A DNA stretch of 64,000 bases, taken from contig CALNHX010001950.1 of the NCBI GenBank assembly GCA_940337035.1, positions 124,001 to 188,000 of the forward strand. Reading direction: 5' to 3'. The position numbers were made by a program, and so were the translations under genes. Source of the stretch: Agriotes lineatus. Its lineage: Eukaryota; Arthropoda; Insecta; Coleoptera; Elateridae. Below, piece by piece: positions 41,151 through 53,372 of the stretch; within the stretch, counting starts at the first letter, position 1; each line of letters begins with the position of its first letter. The notes below the pieces were generated by a model. The model was given only the letters and a program-made list of their open reading frames with translations. It did not search any database and was not told the DNA's origin.

Positions 41151-44100
41151 AAACCGTATATTATTTGCGAATGTAAAGCAGCAGGTTGAAGATTTTATTT
41201 GTTTGCTATTTGCAAATAGAAAACGATACACAATGCCTGTTTATGACTTATCTATGGTATATGTAAATATGAATAACTTATAAACTGAAGCATGCTGCAT
41301 GGTTAAACATGATTAATAGGTGACTAATCATTCGATTATATATTTTAAAATTTTGCTCTTTAAAACTCTACTGTAGTACCTACTTATATAACAAAATCTC
41401 CGGTTATCCTGCTGTGTAAGACTCCCATTTTGAACTACCGCTCCTAGAGCCAGTAATATAGGAGGAATGTTGCAACGCTGTGGGTCGATTATACATAAGT
41501 ACTACCGTTTAGAAGCAGCTCATTTCGAAAAAAGAAATTGTGAAAACTAGAAAAACGCAAATTAACAAGACAATTAAATTTTAATTCACTTACATTATAT
41601 TATAAATAAATTACTAGCAAGAAAACTGTTTCCATTGCAATTGAAATTGTATTATTTTTGTGATTCTGAGCAACTTCTTAATAATCTTTTCAATATACCA
41701 CTATTCAATTTCCTCCATTTATTTTTGATGGCAGTACACTACTGGTTTGCAGTAAAATTATTTAAAAAATTGCAATAATAAGCCCTAGTATAATTGAAAT
41801 AAAATTAAATTTGTCCGAAAATGGATAAGAAAGATACAGGGGTGTGTAAAGAAAAAATTAAATTTGCTGTAAGTATTTTTAAGTTTATTGAATATAAAAA
41901 AAGAAAAAGAAATTAAATTGTTTATTAAAACGTAAACATGTATTTATAAAAAATAAACTAAATTGTTAATAAAAACGTGCATACACCGGGTGGTTGGTCA
42001 TACCTCTGAACATAGGCAATTTACATGGCTTATCACGTTTATGCATATTCCTGCTCACCATTTTTATGGAAAAAATGGTAGTGGTACTAAATTAAAGAGA
42101 ATAATTTTCCGCGTCGTTTAGTATTAAAAACTTATTGGATAGTGTTAGTGTGTATAAAAATATTAATTTTAAGATTTAGATATTGTTACGGTTCAAAAGT
42201 CATTCACAGTTATTCATTTAATTAATGCCCTAATTTTCGTTAAAACTAACTTTTTGCCTTATCTTTCATTAAATCTATGCCTACAATAAAACTCAGCATT
42301 CAGACCTTCTGCAAGTTATATTTTGATCTAACGTAAGCCGGTTCCCAAAATTACAATGCATGAAAACTAGAGATTAGGTGTCACTTCGCACATAAAGCTT
42401 TTTGCGTTGCATATGTGAAGTTTCTTTCAAAGCTCCTTAAATTTTCGAATTGTGTCTCCTTATCAGCCTTTTTTGTCATTTCGCCATGTTGTGCTGCTAC
42501 AGAATAGCTGCCTTGTGAAACTGCGTTTTGAAACGTACCTTAATTGGGTTCTTTCACAGGCATCTAGCCTGGGAAGTTAATTTTTCTGTGTTTTGAATGT
42601 TCCGGAGGTGCTAATGCAGTCCCCGCCAAGATTATTTTGTAATTTCCCAAGCTCAAACTTAGTTTGGATTTCATCTGGGCAAGCACATGTTTCCTTTTGG
42701 CAAAACGGAGCCGAGAACACCTGAGGGTACGTTTTCTTGATGAATAATTGGCTAGATTCTATGGTTTGATGCTCCTTTTTGTTGGGTGGCGTTCCCTTTC
42801 GAGGACTCCTTTTTGAGGTTCCTGAGTGATACCGAAGGCTCCTTCCTTGGCTGCCGGATAATTTGCCCCGTGCGAGCGAATATGCTCCCTGGTTAATCAA
42901 CGAACACGGCCCCTAGCTATCGCCTTGAGCTTGGCGAGCATGTGGAAACCTCTCGCCTACAATAGAGAGCGAAGGTAGAAGTTCCTGCGTAACCTCCTTC
43001 ATCGACACGTTTACCTGCAGGTCGTTAGCTTTGCACAAACCTCGGCCGAACCCGGTCGCTCTGCTGTTCATCGGACCCTCCTACGCTTGCTGCAGCCTAG
43101 AGAACTATCGCAAGGTCGGTTGTTATTTATTCTGATTTCGGCCACTCGAACTTTGGGATCCGTTTTAATGCGTTCTTGTGATGGTGTTACGGTGTACCCA
43201 GTAAATATTAGAATGCTCTTATTATGTATTTTAAGCGTGTTTTTCACCCATTTAAAATAGTTGATATAATTTATTTCACCACACTTATCTTGTAACGAAT
43301 CTGTTGCGTTAGTTCATTTTTAAAAGTTATTAGGATAGTTGTACGGAATTTGCATGATAAAATTTGATCCATTCTCGATCGTCACGTCACGATAGTGACA
43401 TAGCATTAGGTTGAATCCAGCCTCAAGATAAACCCTGCATTTGCGAGTAATTTCGTGTAAGATTAGTTTGTGACATTTTCACAAAGATTGGAAATTACCT
43501 TAGTCACCTATCGGTTCGTAAAGCGCTATACTAGGAAACACGATCTTGGATTCCGTGTGGGCGTTATTGCAAATTAAGGCAAACATTGCTCTTGCATAGT
43601 GGGTAATTGGTCGAATTCAACTAATCAATCCAAATTTTAAACTGTAATAAATGTGTCATAGCCATGAAGCTATCGACCGCCTTCTTTGAGTAGTGCATTT
43701 GGCCACGTAAAAACGTCAATTTGTAATTCTTTTAGACATATTCACTTACAATAATTCATTAATTTACATTAACCTATTTAACTGACTTACGCCCTCATGT
43801 CAACTACGCTTTAATGATTATTTAAACTATGTGCCAATATTTTGGTGAGGTTTATTAAGACGCTTTATTACTGTGATATGCTGATTTGGTTTGCCGTGGG
43901 ATATTTTATGTGTGCATTTTAATTGTGTTTGTATTTCTGTTTGCTGAAATTATACTGCCTTGACATCTTTGCCTGCGTATCTGATTTGTGCCTTTGCCGT
44001 TACCCTTTTATTTTCAGGTTTGGTTAGTAGCGCCTTATATAGTGTACCTTTTGTACCTTATGTAATTTGATAGATAAAGTTACTTTTATGCCTAGACATA

Positions 44101-44263
44101 AAAGTGTTTACTTTCATGCCGGCAGAGTAAAAGTACTTCGAAACTTGATTAACTTTCGAGTATTTTTGACATTGGTCTTCTTGATTGTTGGGAACTGGCA
44201 TAAATGTCAGTTCTCGATTTATATTAGTTTGGGCGTTTGAAAATAAAATAGCGTATGCTATTC
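41151..44263. other. 3' flank of zinc-finger gene 1 and unassigned DNA
   Basis: 41166-41330 resembles the 3' flanks of genes 2 and 3 (ACTTATCTATGGTATATGT and AACTTATAAACTGAA blocks). The rest is unassigned. A GC-richer patch (42540-43150) contains a 107-codon minus-strand open stretch (42577-42900; RGKLSGSQGRSLRYHSGTSK near its start), which I do not recognise and suspect to be an old retroelement leader. No RNA gene is seen. Confidence 0.4.
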
Positions 44264-44366
44264 GGAGTAAAAGTGCCTTTGTGTGCCTTCTCGCACTTGT
44301 CTGACTCGCTCACGCTCGTCAGTCAAACGCGTCCGGTCTCGCCACACTAAGTATCACTTTTACTCC
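44264..44366. repeat. Foldback element 5, degraded, with CTCG-loop-CTCG apex
   Basis: GGAGTAAAAGTG at 44264-44275 pairs with CACTTTTACTCC at 44355-44366. The apex CTGACTCGCTCACGCTCGTC then AG folds through CTGAC and GTCAG (44301-44322). On the minus strand it reads GAG-CGTGAG-CGAG, like the apices of foldbacks 1, 2 and 4. The middle of the arms is poorly matched. Confidence 0.6.
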
Positions 44367-44660
44367 TAATAACATAATACACTATTCTTTCATTTATGTA
44401 AATTGTATGTTAATTTGTGATCTTTCTGCAAATAAAAATATTATATCTCACTTCTAGCTCATGCAACAAGCAAGGTGCTCACTAGAATTTTTAACTGTTT
44501 CACTCTCTCTGTTTCTAACTTGTAGAAATTAATTTAGAATTGAACTTTCTTTTAATTGTAAATTATGTAATATTCTATATTGACAATAAAAATTTAACTT
44601 TTGCTATGAAATTTTAGTACTGTACTGCATATTTAGAAATTAAGTAACTATAAAAATAGA

Positions 44661-44679
44661 ATGTATGTATGTATGTATT
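44661..44679 (+). repeat. (ATGT)n microsatellite
   Basis: Four to five ATGT units, close to a SINE-like sequence and possibly its tail. Confidence 0.85.
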
Positions 44680-44899
44680 GTCGGTAACCTCATTTTACCT
44701 TGTGGTGTAGAGGCTAGTGCTTTATACGATTGCGTCTGGCGGTATAATGCTCAGCTTGCCTCGGATTCGGGTTACAAAGTTGGAGCGCGCCTTTCATGCT
44801 TGTGCAGCAAACTTGGTGTGAGGTGTGTGTCTTGGTGATGTGTTGACTTTGTTACTTTATTTCTTAGGTCTGTGGTTCTGAGTAGAGAACAGTTAATTT

Positions 44900-45030
44900 G
44901 GTAACCAACTGTGAATGGTCGCGCCGAGCCCGATTCCAATCGCCAATACTGCGGAAAAATTCCGACCCCCGCGCTATTCGAACCGAGGACTTGCTTAATG
45001 GAAGCTTAGCGCTTTCCCAACTGCGCTGCC
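44900..45030 (-). mobile_element. tRNA-derived SINE head
   Basis: On the minus strand an A-box-like GGCAGCGCAGTTGGGAAAGC (about 45028-45009) is followed some 40 nt later by a B-box GGTTCGAAT (about 44979). Then comes GGAATTTTTCCGCAGTATTGG-type body text. The stretch from TTCGAACCGAGGAC (plus strand) leftward is shared with the SINE at 62690-62985 (TTCGAACCGAGGACT, GCAGAAAAATTCTGCC). It is too altered to be a functional tRNA. Confidence 0.6.
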
Positions 45031-45239
45031 TGGCTTCTCTTAAAAAGAGAGGTTACGTCTTTCGATTCTTGAGAGCTTCGGCTCTAACTCTTCGCAGCAG
45101 TCATCGCCTTGGCAGGGAAAGTAGAAGGCCTGCTACAATACAGATGACACGTTGTTACCATCGCTATGACTGTAAAAGGAGAAAGCAAAGGCAACCGATT
45201 TCTCAGTCGGAGCTGGTCGTGGGTCAAACAAAAGACTAA

Positions 45240-45515
45240 TCTTAATTACACGTTATTTTCAATCTCTGCTTGAAAACATCAACCTTTCCATCACGTTGGA
45301 AAATTGCTAAAGTGTGTCCCATATTCAAAAGGGGTGACCCAGCAGACATAACCAATTATAGATCCATAGCCATACTATCAAACTTCTCTAAATTATTCGA
45401 AACAATATTGTGTAACAAGTATACAAACAAATTGCAAATTTTATCTCTCCACATCAGCCCGGGTTTGTTGATAATAAGAAGGTCCAATCCCGGAAGTCGT
45501 TTATTACGTAAATAG
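45240..45515 (+). pseudogene. LINE reverse transcriptase fragment
   Basis: KTSTFPSRWKIAKVCPIFKR, then GDPADITNYRSIAILSNFSK and LFETILCNK, are reverse transcriptase blocks 1-2 of CR1/Jockey-like LINEs (P..WK.A...PIFK.GD..D..NYR.I.ILS..SK..E). After ISPG the frame no longer follows the family and ends. A piece of roughly 90 codons, dead at both ends. It directly precedes the duplicated segment that starts near 45556. Confidence 0.8.
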
Positions 45516-46133
45516 AAATCATGCAAAAACTATTTCCTATGTTAAACTCGTATGGCCAGGTTTGGTAGTTATCATTCGGCATATCTAAGTTTAAGTTTTT
45601 AAACTATTTTTTATAGTTACAGGGACATCTTAATTTATTTGTTATTCTAAAGATGATAAAATATTTTCTGCTAATCAGTCATTGGCATTAGAAGTATTGA
45701 ATAATGGTAAACTGAAGACAGTAAGTTTTGAAAACATCTTAATCAGTAAGCTGAGAGATATGTTTATGAAGTACCTAGTTGACTAATTATAAAGTATCAA
45801 CTTTACCAAATTGTTTATAAAATTAGTAGTTAATCTTTTACCATAAATGTTATTACGCAACAGTACGGTGTAGACGCAAAAATAAATAGAAATGATACAA
45901 CTTCCGAAAAATGATACGCAAAATTCTCTTTGACAGCAAGCAGCAGGCTACTTTGCCTGCCAGGCTGATATTTGCTGCTAAGAGCTAGACACAAAGTCCT
46001 CGAAAATTGGAAGGCGTAAACACTCTTTCTACACTTATGTACTTAACTTGCAAAACAAGTAACTTGTAAATATACAATACCTAGAGTACTAAAAATTTAC
46101 ACCAAAAGTGAAGTTTTTATTGTCAATATAGAA

Positions 46134-46661
46134 TCCATATATATAATAGGCTTGTCTGGGACGCTGTTTTGTGTGTCCGGGACGCTGTTTCAGCAGCCAA
46201 ACCGTAAGAGATAGAGAAAAAAGTTATTAAAGTTATATGTTTGGAATGGTCATGTCGGGTCAGGAACCGAATTTCAGTCACGTGACATTTCCGGTTTTCG
46301 AGAAATCACGTGATTTCCGTCCGTCCGGGACGCTGGTCCGTCCGGGACGCTGTTTTGTCTGTCCGGGACGCTGTTTCAGCAGCCAAACCGTAAGAGATAG
46401 AGAAAAAAGTTATGAAAGTTATATGTTTGGAATGGTCATGTCAGGTCAGGAATTTCAGTCTCTAACACTAATTATTATCTTAATTATCCTAATCCAAACT
46501 TTTTAGGTTAGATTCTAGGCAAATTTTATCAAGGCGAATGCGACTGGTAGTTTGCTACCAACAATGACGTCATATACGTACGTGTGGTGAATACGCGTTC
46601 TATTTGCAAAACGGTCTTTTTTGTTTTATTAAATGAGACATTTGTCTCACTGGACTGCTAG
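46134..46661 (+). mobile_element. 528-bp non-autonomous Helitron
   Basis: It starts TCCATATATATAATAGG after an A, and ends with hairpin GAGACA-TT-TGTCTC, nine bases, then CTAG before a T (46658-46662). TC start, 3' hairpin, CTRR end and insertion between A and T are the Helitron rules. The duplicate copy B (about 61970) lacks the whole block. Inside, a roughly 110-bp unit is repeated at 186-bp spacing, with GTCCGGGACGCTGTTT present several times and CAGCAGCCAAACCGTAAGAG twice. Confidence 0.9.
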
Positions 46662-46796
46662 TATTATATAATTTACAATTAAGAAAGGTTTAATTTGAAA
46701 TTTAATTTTTATAAGTTAAAAATAGAGGGATACACAGCTCAAAATGTATGGTTCAGAAGGCACCTTCCTTGTTACATGAGCTATATAAAGAGATAT

Positions 46797-46816
46797 AATA
46801 ATAATAATAATAATAA
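46797..46816 (+). repeat. (TAA)n microsatellite
   Basis: Seven units in copy A. The corresponding place in copy B (about 62115) has only two, so this is a local expansion and not a LINE tail. Confidence 0.85.
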
Positions 46817-47424
46817 TGTCGTATTTGCACAAAGAACACGAATTAACATACAATTCATGCGAATATTGTGAAGCATCTTTTAACGGATACCTCTCAATAA
46901 AGGACACCTCTACACAACGGACAGTTAATAAAAAAACTTCTGAATAATGGAAACCACACCACAACGAACAGTTTCAGATTCCCATTGGGTGTCAATAGAA
47001 AAGTTTAACTGTAAGGTAAGGTGGGGCAAATGCAACTTTGTGGCAAGAGGTTCCCCGGCCTTCAAAAATCTATTGAACAGTAATTCTGTGAATTTCCCAT
47101 ACTAAACACCTTCTTAGTACTCTTGGCAACACCGCGTAATACTATTTCGCACGCCACGTTCTTACCGTCGTAAAAGTTTTAGTTGTTAAACGGTTTTCTT
47201 ATTACGAGTACACAACTGGAATTTTAATAAAATCTCTTCATTTGTTGTTTTTGTGCATTACGGGTTGTGATATATTTTATATTTTATATAAGTATATGTG
47301 TATCTTATCAATATGGTCTATTGTTGTAATGAGTTTCATGTCTGGTTAGGATTGGGGTCGCACTTGCCTCGCGACAAATCTCGATTGGGGCAAAAGGGAC
47401 TTTTACTAGTGCACTTAAAATTTT

Positions 47425-49755
47425 ATGTGGAAATTGGGTGCAATTAGGTCATACAAATGTTTTTTTAGAGATCTTGACATATTTTCAAACATGATACGAA
47501 ATTACAGAAGAAAGAGTGAACGCAACAACAAATACACAAAAGATTCTCTTCAGCAAGCTCTAAGTGATATACAGAAATACAGACATCAATTTCAACTACA
47601 AAAAAGCGAGCCAACAATATAAAATCCCATTAACTACCCTCAAGAACCATGTCAGAAAAAGAAGAGGTGCCAAGAGTTTAAGTTTTGGTCAGAAAACAGA
47701 CATTCCCCTAGAATTAGAAACAAAATTAGCAGAAGGCCTTTGCACTATGGAAAAATGGGGATTCAGCTTATCCCGCAAAGAAGTTTTAGACACAGGAAAA
47801 TTTCGTCAAGTAAATAATATTAAGACTCAATTTAAAAATGGACGGCCTAGGACAGATTGGTTTATCAACTTTAGAAAACGTCACCCACTTTCTATAAAAA
47901 AACCACAAAGCGTTTAGGTCGCTAGAAAAAAATCCTGGACCCTTTCATTATTCAAAAATACTTTGAGTTATTACGATTTACATTGGATAATTTGGAACTT
48001 AAGTCAGATCTGAATCTCGACGAATCCAATTCCTCGACGGATCCGTCAAAAACTAAAGTTGTTTGAAAAATTGGTTATCCATCTCCTAGAACAACCAGCG
48101 ATCCAGGATGTGAAAACGTTACTGTGTGGATGGCTTGCAGAGCCTCTGGAATGAAAATACCACCATTAATTGTGTTTAAAGGTAAGAGCGTTTGGAATGA
48201 ATGGGTCGGATGAGAAGGACATGAATATCCAAGAACAGTTTACGCAGCCACCAAGAAAGACTGGATGGAAACTCATGTATTCCAAAACTACTTTAAGAAG
48301 ACACTAATTCCAAATAACCAGAAAGACGAGTACTTTTAATCTATGATAGACATTCAACCCACTTAAGCATTGAAATGATTCGAATGGTAATAGCAGAGCA
48401 AATAACTATCCTGAAGCTACCGCCGCATCCTTCCCACTTGCTGCAGCCTCTCGATTTAGCAGTTTTTAGATCTCTTCGAAGCTCTTGGGATGCCAAATTG
48501 GTAGTCTGGCAGAGAAAACATCCAGGGATGAAAATTCCTAAAAAGCAGTTTTCAGAATTAATAGGTCAAGTGTGGCTTGAAAGTAGTACAGAGATTATTA
48601 AAAACGGTTTTAAGAAAGGAGGTATTGTACCCTTTAATGGTAATGTCGTCGCACAAGAACATTACGACCCTGAAGTTCTTTCATTACGATAGCAGCAGTG
48701 CACTGTAGTTTTTTACTTAATCGAAAGTCACCAAATTATTAGCGAGGGTACGCGCGCACGACAATAGGAAAATGTGTTGCTGCCTACCTTTCTTGTGGAT
48801 CTTTATCGTTCATCCAGCCGCTTGCTCTCGATAGCTGCAACGAACTTCCGCACCTAATTTTGATTTAACAGTAACACTTTATGGACACACAAAATTCACG
48901 GTACAATCACAACAAAACTGGACTGATTTTCACGGGACGCGCGATCGCACCGGCACACACTTACGAGCAAAATGTTTCGCGAGTCTCTTCCAGCGCTGCC
49001 TTCGGTTTTCGGCAGGCAGCTCACATTCCTTTATCTCAACGCGACTCTCGCCTTTACAACAAATTACCTACAACGCCTAAGAAGATCTGAACACTCTTGA
49101 AAGATGGCAAAAATAAAAAGTAATAAAAATATGCCAACCCAACCTAATCAAAGCCTAATAGATCCTACCAGTGGAAGCAAAGTCATTACTATCAAGAAAG
49201 TCAAAAAAAAATCTTACCAACGACGGCGATGTCAAAACTCATCCTCACCCCCATCAAGCAAGAATATCTAAAGATAATACAGGGGGATCATCTAATGAAC
49301 CATCTACAAGTGTTGCATCGGCAAGTGGTACAGAATTGGTCACATTTGAAACACTTTTGTTGAAAAAAAAATGCTGCACAGGCTAGCAAATTAAAAAAAT
49401 ATAAATAAAGATTTGCGATGGCACAGAAGTAGTAACACGTAAAAAGTTTTGCAGTGACTGAAATAATAGGACGAATTAATGAATCAACCTAATACTAAAA
49501 GGAAAAAACATCTTGATCAAACCGAAGCAACCTCCGATGTAGATGAACGAAAATACTACGATACAAAAAAAAAACAAAACAGAACAAAAAGCCAATTTCG
49601 CAGATTGAATCATCACTGTCTGAAGAAGATGCCGGTGAAATTATGACCGAATGCGAAGAAAGTGATTTAGAGACTTTTGAAGATTGTCAACGGGACCAGG
49701 AAGATTTGGAAACTGTAGCAAGAAATGTAGAGGACCTGACAATTGATGACTGAGT
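47425..49755 (+). pseudogene. pogo/Tigger transposase (jerky-like, DDE_1), broken
   Basis: In order: a basic N-terminus (MIRNYRRKSERNNKYTKDSL); a helix-turn-helix with ASQQYKIPLTTLKNHVRKRR and ELETKLAEGLCTMEKWGFSL (about 47590-47770); the CENP-B-like second DNA-binding region with GRPRTDWFINFRKRH (about 47840-47885); then the DDE core in several frames, including NLDESNSS-like (about 48010), TVWMACRASGMKIPPLIVFK (about 48120-48180), IYDRHSTH-like (about 48345) and LKLPPHPSHLLQPLDLAVF (about 48410-48470). The block ends near 48690. A Ser/Lys-rich C-terminus with FETLLLKK resumes at about 49160-49755. At least four frameshifts or stops make it inactive. The second catalytic Asp region survives as text. 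Confidence 0.85.
48700..49140. other. 440-bp GC-richer block interrupting the pogo transposase
   Basis: Transposase text stops near 48690 and resumes near 49140-49300. The block between has different composition and CpG-rich text (GGGTACGCGCGCACGAC, GGGACGCGCGATCGCACCGG). It is probably a further insertion, but I could not find ends or a target duplication. Confidence 0.4.
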
Positions 49756-50534
49756 GTTAGTAAAATTTATGGGGAAAAAAACTTTTAAACATTATGTGGG
49801 TCAAGTAGTAAAAAAAATTTAAACTGGCGAGGTTTCAGTAAATTCTGCCAGGAAAAGCACTTTTCTCAAGAAAAGCTCTATGTTTATATTTCCTACCATC
49901 ACCGACTGTTGACCGGTTCCAGATAAGAATATTATATCAGTTTTACCCAAACCTCAAATTAGTCGGAGAGATGAAATAAGTTTTGCAATATCATTTACCA
50001 TGTACAATATGTCATAAAATACGATAATTTTTTTTTGTATTAATAAGTTGTCCAATGTTTAGTAAATAAGTTTTTTGTATGTTTTTCAACCTAATATTAA
50101 AAGAAAGGCCCCTGAAAACGTTTTTTGATATAGACTTTTTAAAAATTTTACATTTTTGTTGATTTCTTTGATGTACAACATAAAAGTATATTACTCAAAA
50201 ATAGGTAAAAATAATTAAGTTCTACGAAAAGCAGGAAAGAACTTAATAAGTTAGACTCTCTTGACCCAGAATACTATAATATAAGTAGTTACACTTCTAA
50301 CCAGTATAGACGCACTTGCCCCGACTCATGAGGCAAGCGCGTTTCTTTGCCTGAAAAAGAAATCTTAAATTGCACTTTTGTTATTTTTAACTTGTTATTG
50401 GTGTCAGTAATAAAAAATATTGGAAAGAGCATCCATAAAAATTTATGGGCGATTTTATAAAAAAATAAACATTTCATGATTTTTTAAAGTGCTACTAATC
50501 TATTTTGGCGATGCATTTGCTCCACTCTACCTTA

Positions 50535-51058
50535 TATCAGAAAAGAAATACCAGGAGTAGTGCAGGCGATAGGGTGACTGCCCTGTGAAGTTGATTGCAT
50601 TTTGGTGGCAAATGTTTTGAATAAACATGAATAGTTATTACTCAATAGAGGAGGCGCAATAGTTTAAGAAATACTGCAGAATTATTACCTTTAATAAAAA
50701 TGTTATATCAAGATCTCTTATATAGGTTACAGCATTACTTGGTCCTTTTTGCTTGTTAACATGGCAGTCAACTTATGACCTGTACTACGTGGGATACCTG
50801 GTACATAAATACAGCGCGAGCTTAAGCTCAAAGCAAAAGCAGTGAGCAGCTCGTCCATCTAACCTTGTGTTGCAAACGAAAAAAAAAGTAAACGACTAAA
50901 TTATAATCAGGCCAAAAAAGATACCCTATTCACATTCCCAAATCATTTAGCAATTTTATGTAAATACAGTAAATTTCCAAATTTACTGTAACATAATGGA
51001 CCAATGATATCCCTAAACCTCAAATTCAAATTATTACGAAAGGAGATTTTGTTATATA
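50535..51058. other. Duplicated segment, copy A, between pogo element and solo LTR
   Basis: Both ends match copy B (62290-62470). About 350 bp in the middle (roughly 50583-50930) has no counterpart there, so it is either an insertion in A or a deletion in B. It contains no recognisable gene. Confidence 0.5.
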
Positions 51059-52397
51059 TGTAACGTTTCGCCCAGCGCGAACGCGATTTTCAAATTAAAA
51101 ATTAATTCGCGCCATCCCCTTGGCGTAGATCACGTTACGAACCGGAGCTTTGCATCGTTGAGCCGCTTGGAAGACGATAAGCGACGTCATCGCGAGCAGA
51201 CGCAGAAACATCTACGCGCACCTAGAGTAAGTATTCCCTCCTCCAAACGAGCCGGTTTTAACTGCTGATTACATCAGCCCATGGTATATGAGGAGAAAAC
51301 GACGCTATTTCAAGAGAGAATTTCCCTGCTCCTTCTCCCTCACCTAGCCTCGCCAGGAGGGTTCCGTTGTGAGCTATCCGGTGGGAAACCGGCCAAAACT
51401 ATCCCCTTGTCCATTCTCGCCAGGAGGGTTCCGTTGTGAGCTATCCGGTAAGAATCCTGCCGAAAATACCCAGTGATATTACCGATCAAACCACCTCGAA
51501 TAATTCTCTAGGTCTCGGACACTCGGCGAACAATTTGGATCCGAGAAACTAATTCTCACTAGTCGAAACGCCGAAGTAGCCAGCTTTAAAACTATTGATT
51601 ACAACCTGGATGACGTAATGCGAGAGTGGCCTGAAGTTCGACTCAAAAAAACCACGTAATCGCAGCGAAAGGAAGACGTCCAGGCGAGGCCGCATTTATA
51701 TTTTCACAAATCCCATTTTCGGGCCATTTCACGTCGCACATTAGCGACGAGACGAAGCCAAAATTCACTTTTCCCGGCAATCCCCGCCTGCAAGGCCCGA
51801 ACTTAATTTAAGTACAACATCGCTCACCTGAATTTCCTAGGTTCTGAAGAAAACAGATATCCTCGATCCGGCCGCCTGCCAGCAGGACACATTCAGCACA
51901 CCTGTAGACTGCGATAACACTAATAACACCACGTATACACGTTATTTGATATTATTTTGTCGACATTTTTGCCCAATTAAGAATTCAAAACTGAGTTCTA
52001 TGTTTACGCTCCGCTGTCAATTGCGGGTCTCGATAATCAAATGTCATTTCAGCCTTCAACTTCGACGATCTGCCTACGAGTCAAGTGAACTACTCGATGC
52101 ATAACCTGGTCCATAAATAACTGATCGGACCCGAATCCCAGCGAGCGAAGCCCACTATCAGAAGAGAACGAATTGAGTTACAAATATTATTATAATTTTA
52201 TTTCCTGACTTTTGAATACAATTTAATTTGATACGTTTAGAAAAGTTATTCTGTTTTCCTTTCTTGGGTAACAAGCTTCAGATTAATAACTGATACCTTG
52301 GCTTTTCTGAGCTACCTGGGAGCCGGTTTCACTCCGGCGATTGTAGCAAACATTTCAATTAAACTAAATTAAATTAAAACAACCAGATCGGGCTACC
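51059..52397 (+). mobile_element. Probable solo LTR (1339 bp) absent from the duplicate copy
   Basis: The sequence from TGTAACGTTTCGCCCAGCG to GATCGGGCTACC is missing in copy B, where TTATATAGGTACAGTGG runs straight through. TATA occurs on both sides (51055-51058, 52398-52401), fitting a 4-bp target duplication. The TG start is LTR-like; the end is CC where CA is expected. It is markedly GC-richer than its surroundings. A 34-bp unit containing GCCAGGAGGGTTCCGTTGTG is repeated at 51349-51382 and 51416-51449. No coding region. Orientation and family are uncertain. Confidence 0.55.
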
Positions 52398-52828
52398 TAT
52401 AAATACAGTGACGTTTTAAATAACATTTTACAATATATAATAGAGCAATTAAGACGTCACCTTTAATTATGTTTACCAGTTTCAGAATATTAAGCCCTTG
52501 TTTATAACCAAAAGTAGCCTGGCACCTAAGTCATACTGTATCTGTATGGTAATAATCTTTTACCGTACATGTCAACTATTACCATACTGAAACCGAAAAA
52601 CTATTGAACAAACCAAGGATGTTATAAATCATAACAGCCATACGTCTTAAAATCCTCGCTCTAGGAGCGCGGATTTCAAACCGACATTTGCGGCAGTTAC
52701 ACATTCACAACATTCCTAGGTATGTTAATGGCTATTGACCATGCAGCATCTTTCAGTTTATAAGTTATCCTGTCATATTGACATATACCATAGATAAGTC
52801 ACTAACAGGCATTTTCTATAGTTTTATA

Positions 52829-53275
52829 TTAATAATAATAATAATAACAGTATTTATTTAAAGAGGAATCCTAATATACACAAAATTCAAAATACAACTT
52901 ATAATTTACAATAATAATTTCATAATAACATATAACAAAATAACAATATTAAACGATAGTAATTCAATGCAGAAAAAATACATTAACATTTTATAGAATA
53001 ATTTTAATTTTACATAATACTTTGATTTTGAATATGTAACAACAGTTTGCTTTTAAAAACTCTACTTGATCTACTTGCATTAATTTCTTGTGGTAATTTG
53101 TTATACATATCTACCCCTTTAATTAATAAAAAGTTCATTGTATAACGATAATTTGATTGAGGAATATAAATATTAGCCAAACCTCTAGTATCATGGTCAT
53201 GATCGTTATATTTAAATAAGGTGGAGCCTGATTACTCAATATTTTATATAGAAATGTCATAGTTAACAACACTGA
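52829..53275 (-). mobile_element. 5'-truncated LINE 3' end with (TAA)n tail
   Basis: A (TAA)n tail lies at 52829-52847. The last codons of the LINE are at 53010-53162 on minus: NYRYTMNFLLIKGVDMYNKL, then PQEINASRSSRVFKSKLLLH and a stop. The GVDMYNKLP..I.....FK..L pattern is the common C-terminus of Jockey/CR1-like polymerases. In gene 3's flank, GTTTTATATTTACAAATAGC runs uninterrupted (63144-63163), so this LINE inserted into the 3' part of gene 2 after the duplication. Confidence 0.75.
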
Positions 53276-53372
53276 TATCCAATGTAAATCAACTAACATA
53301 ACTATCACTGGTGTTAAAGAAATATGTTCAAACTGCTGCTTTATACTCGCAAATAAAATCTAAATATGGTTT

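Larger units (their letters stand above)
45556..46980 (+). repeat. Segmental duplication, copy A, 5' part (partner 60270-62290)
   Basis: The shared text begins GGTTTGGTAGTTATCATTCGG in both copies. It continues with AGTTACAGGGACATCTTAA, ATTGAATAATGGTA, GATATGTTTATGAAGTAC, AATGATACAACTTC, AGTGAAGTTTTTATTGTCAATATA and CCATTGGGTGTCAATA. The homology resumes after the pogo element at 50535 and leads into zinc-finger gene 2. Copy B leads into gene 3. Confidence 0.85.
47014..50532 (+). mobile_element. 3.5-kb pogo/Tigger-type DNA transposon relic
   Basis: The left end AGGTAAGGTGGGGCAAATGC (47014-47033) matches the inverted right end AGGTAGAGTGGAGCAAATGC (50532-50513). TA dinucleotides flank it (47012-47013, 50533-50534), and copy B keeps the unoccupied site near 62285. 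It contains a broken pogo transposase on plus and a 440-bp foreign-looking block (48700-49140). Confidence 0.9.
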
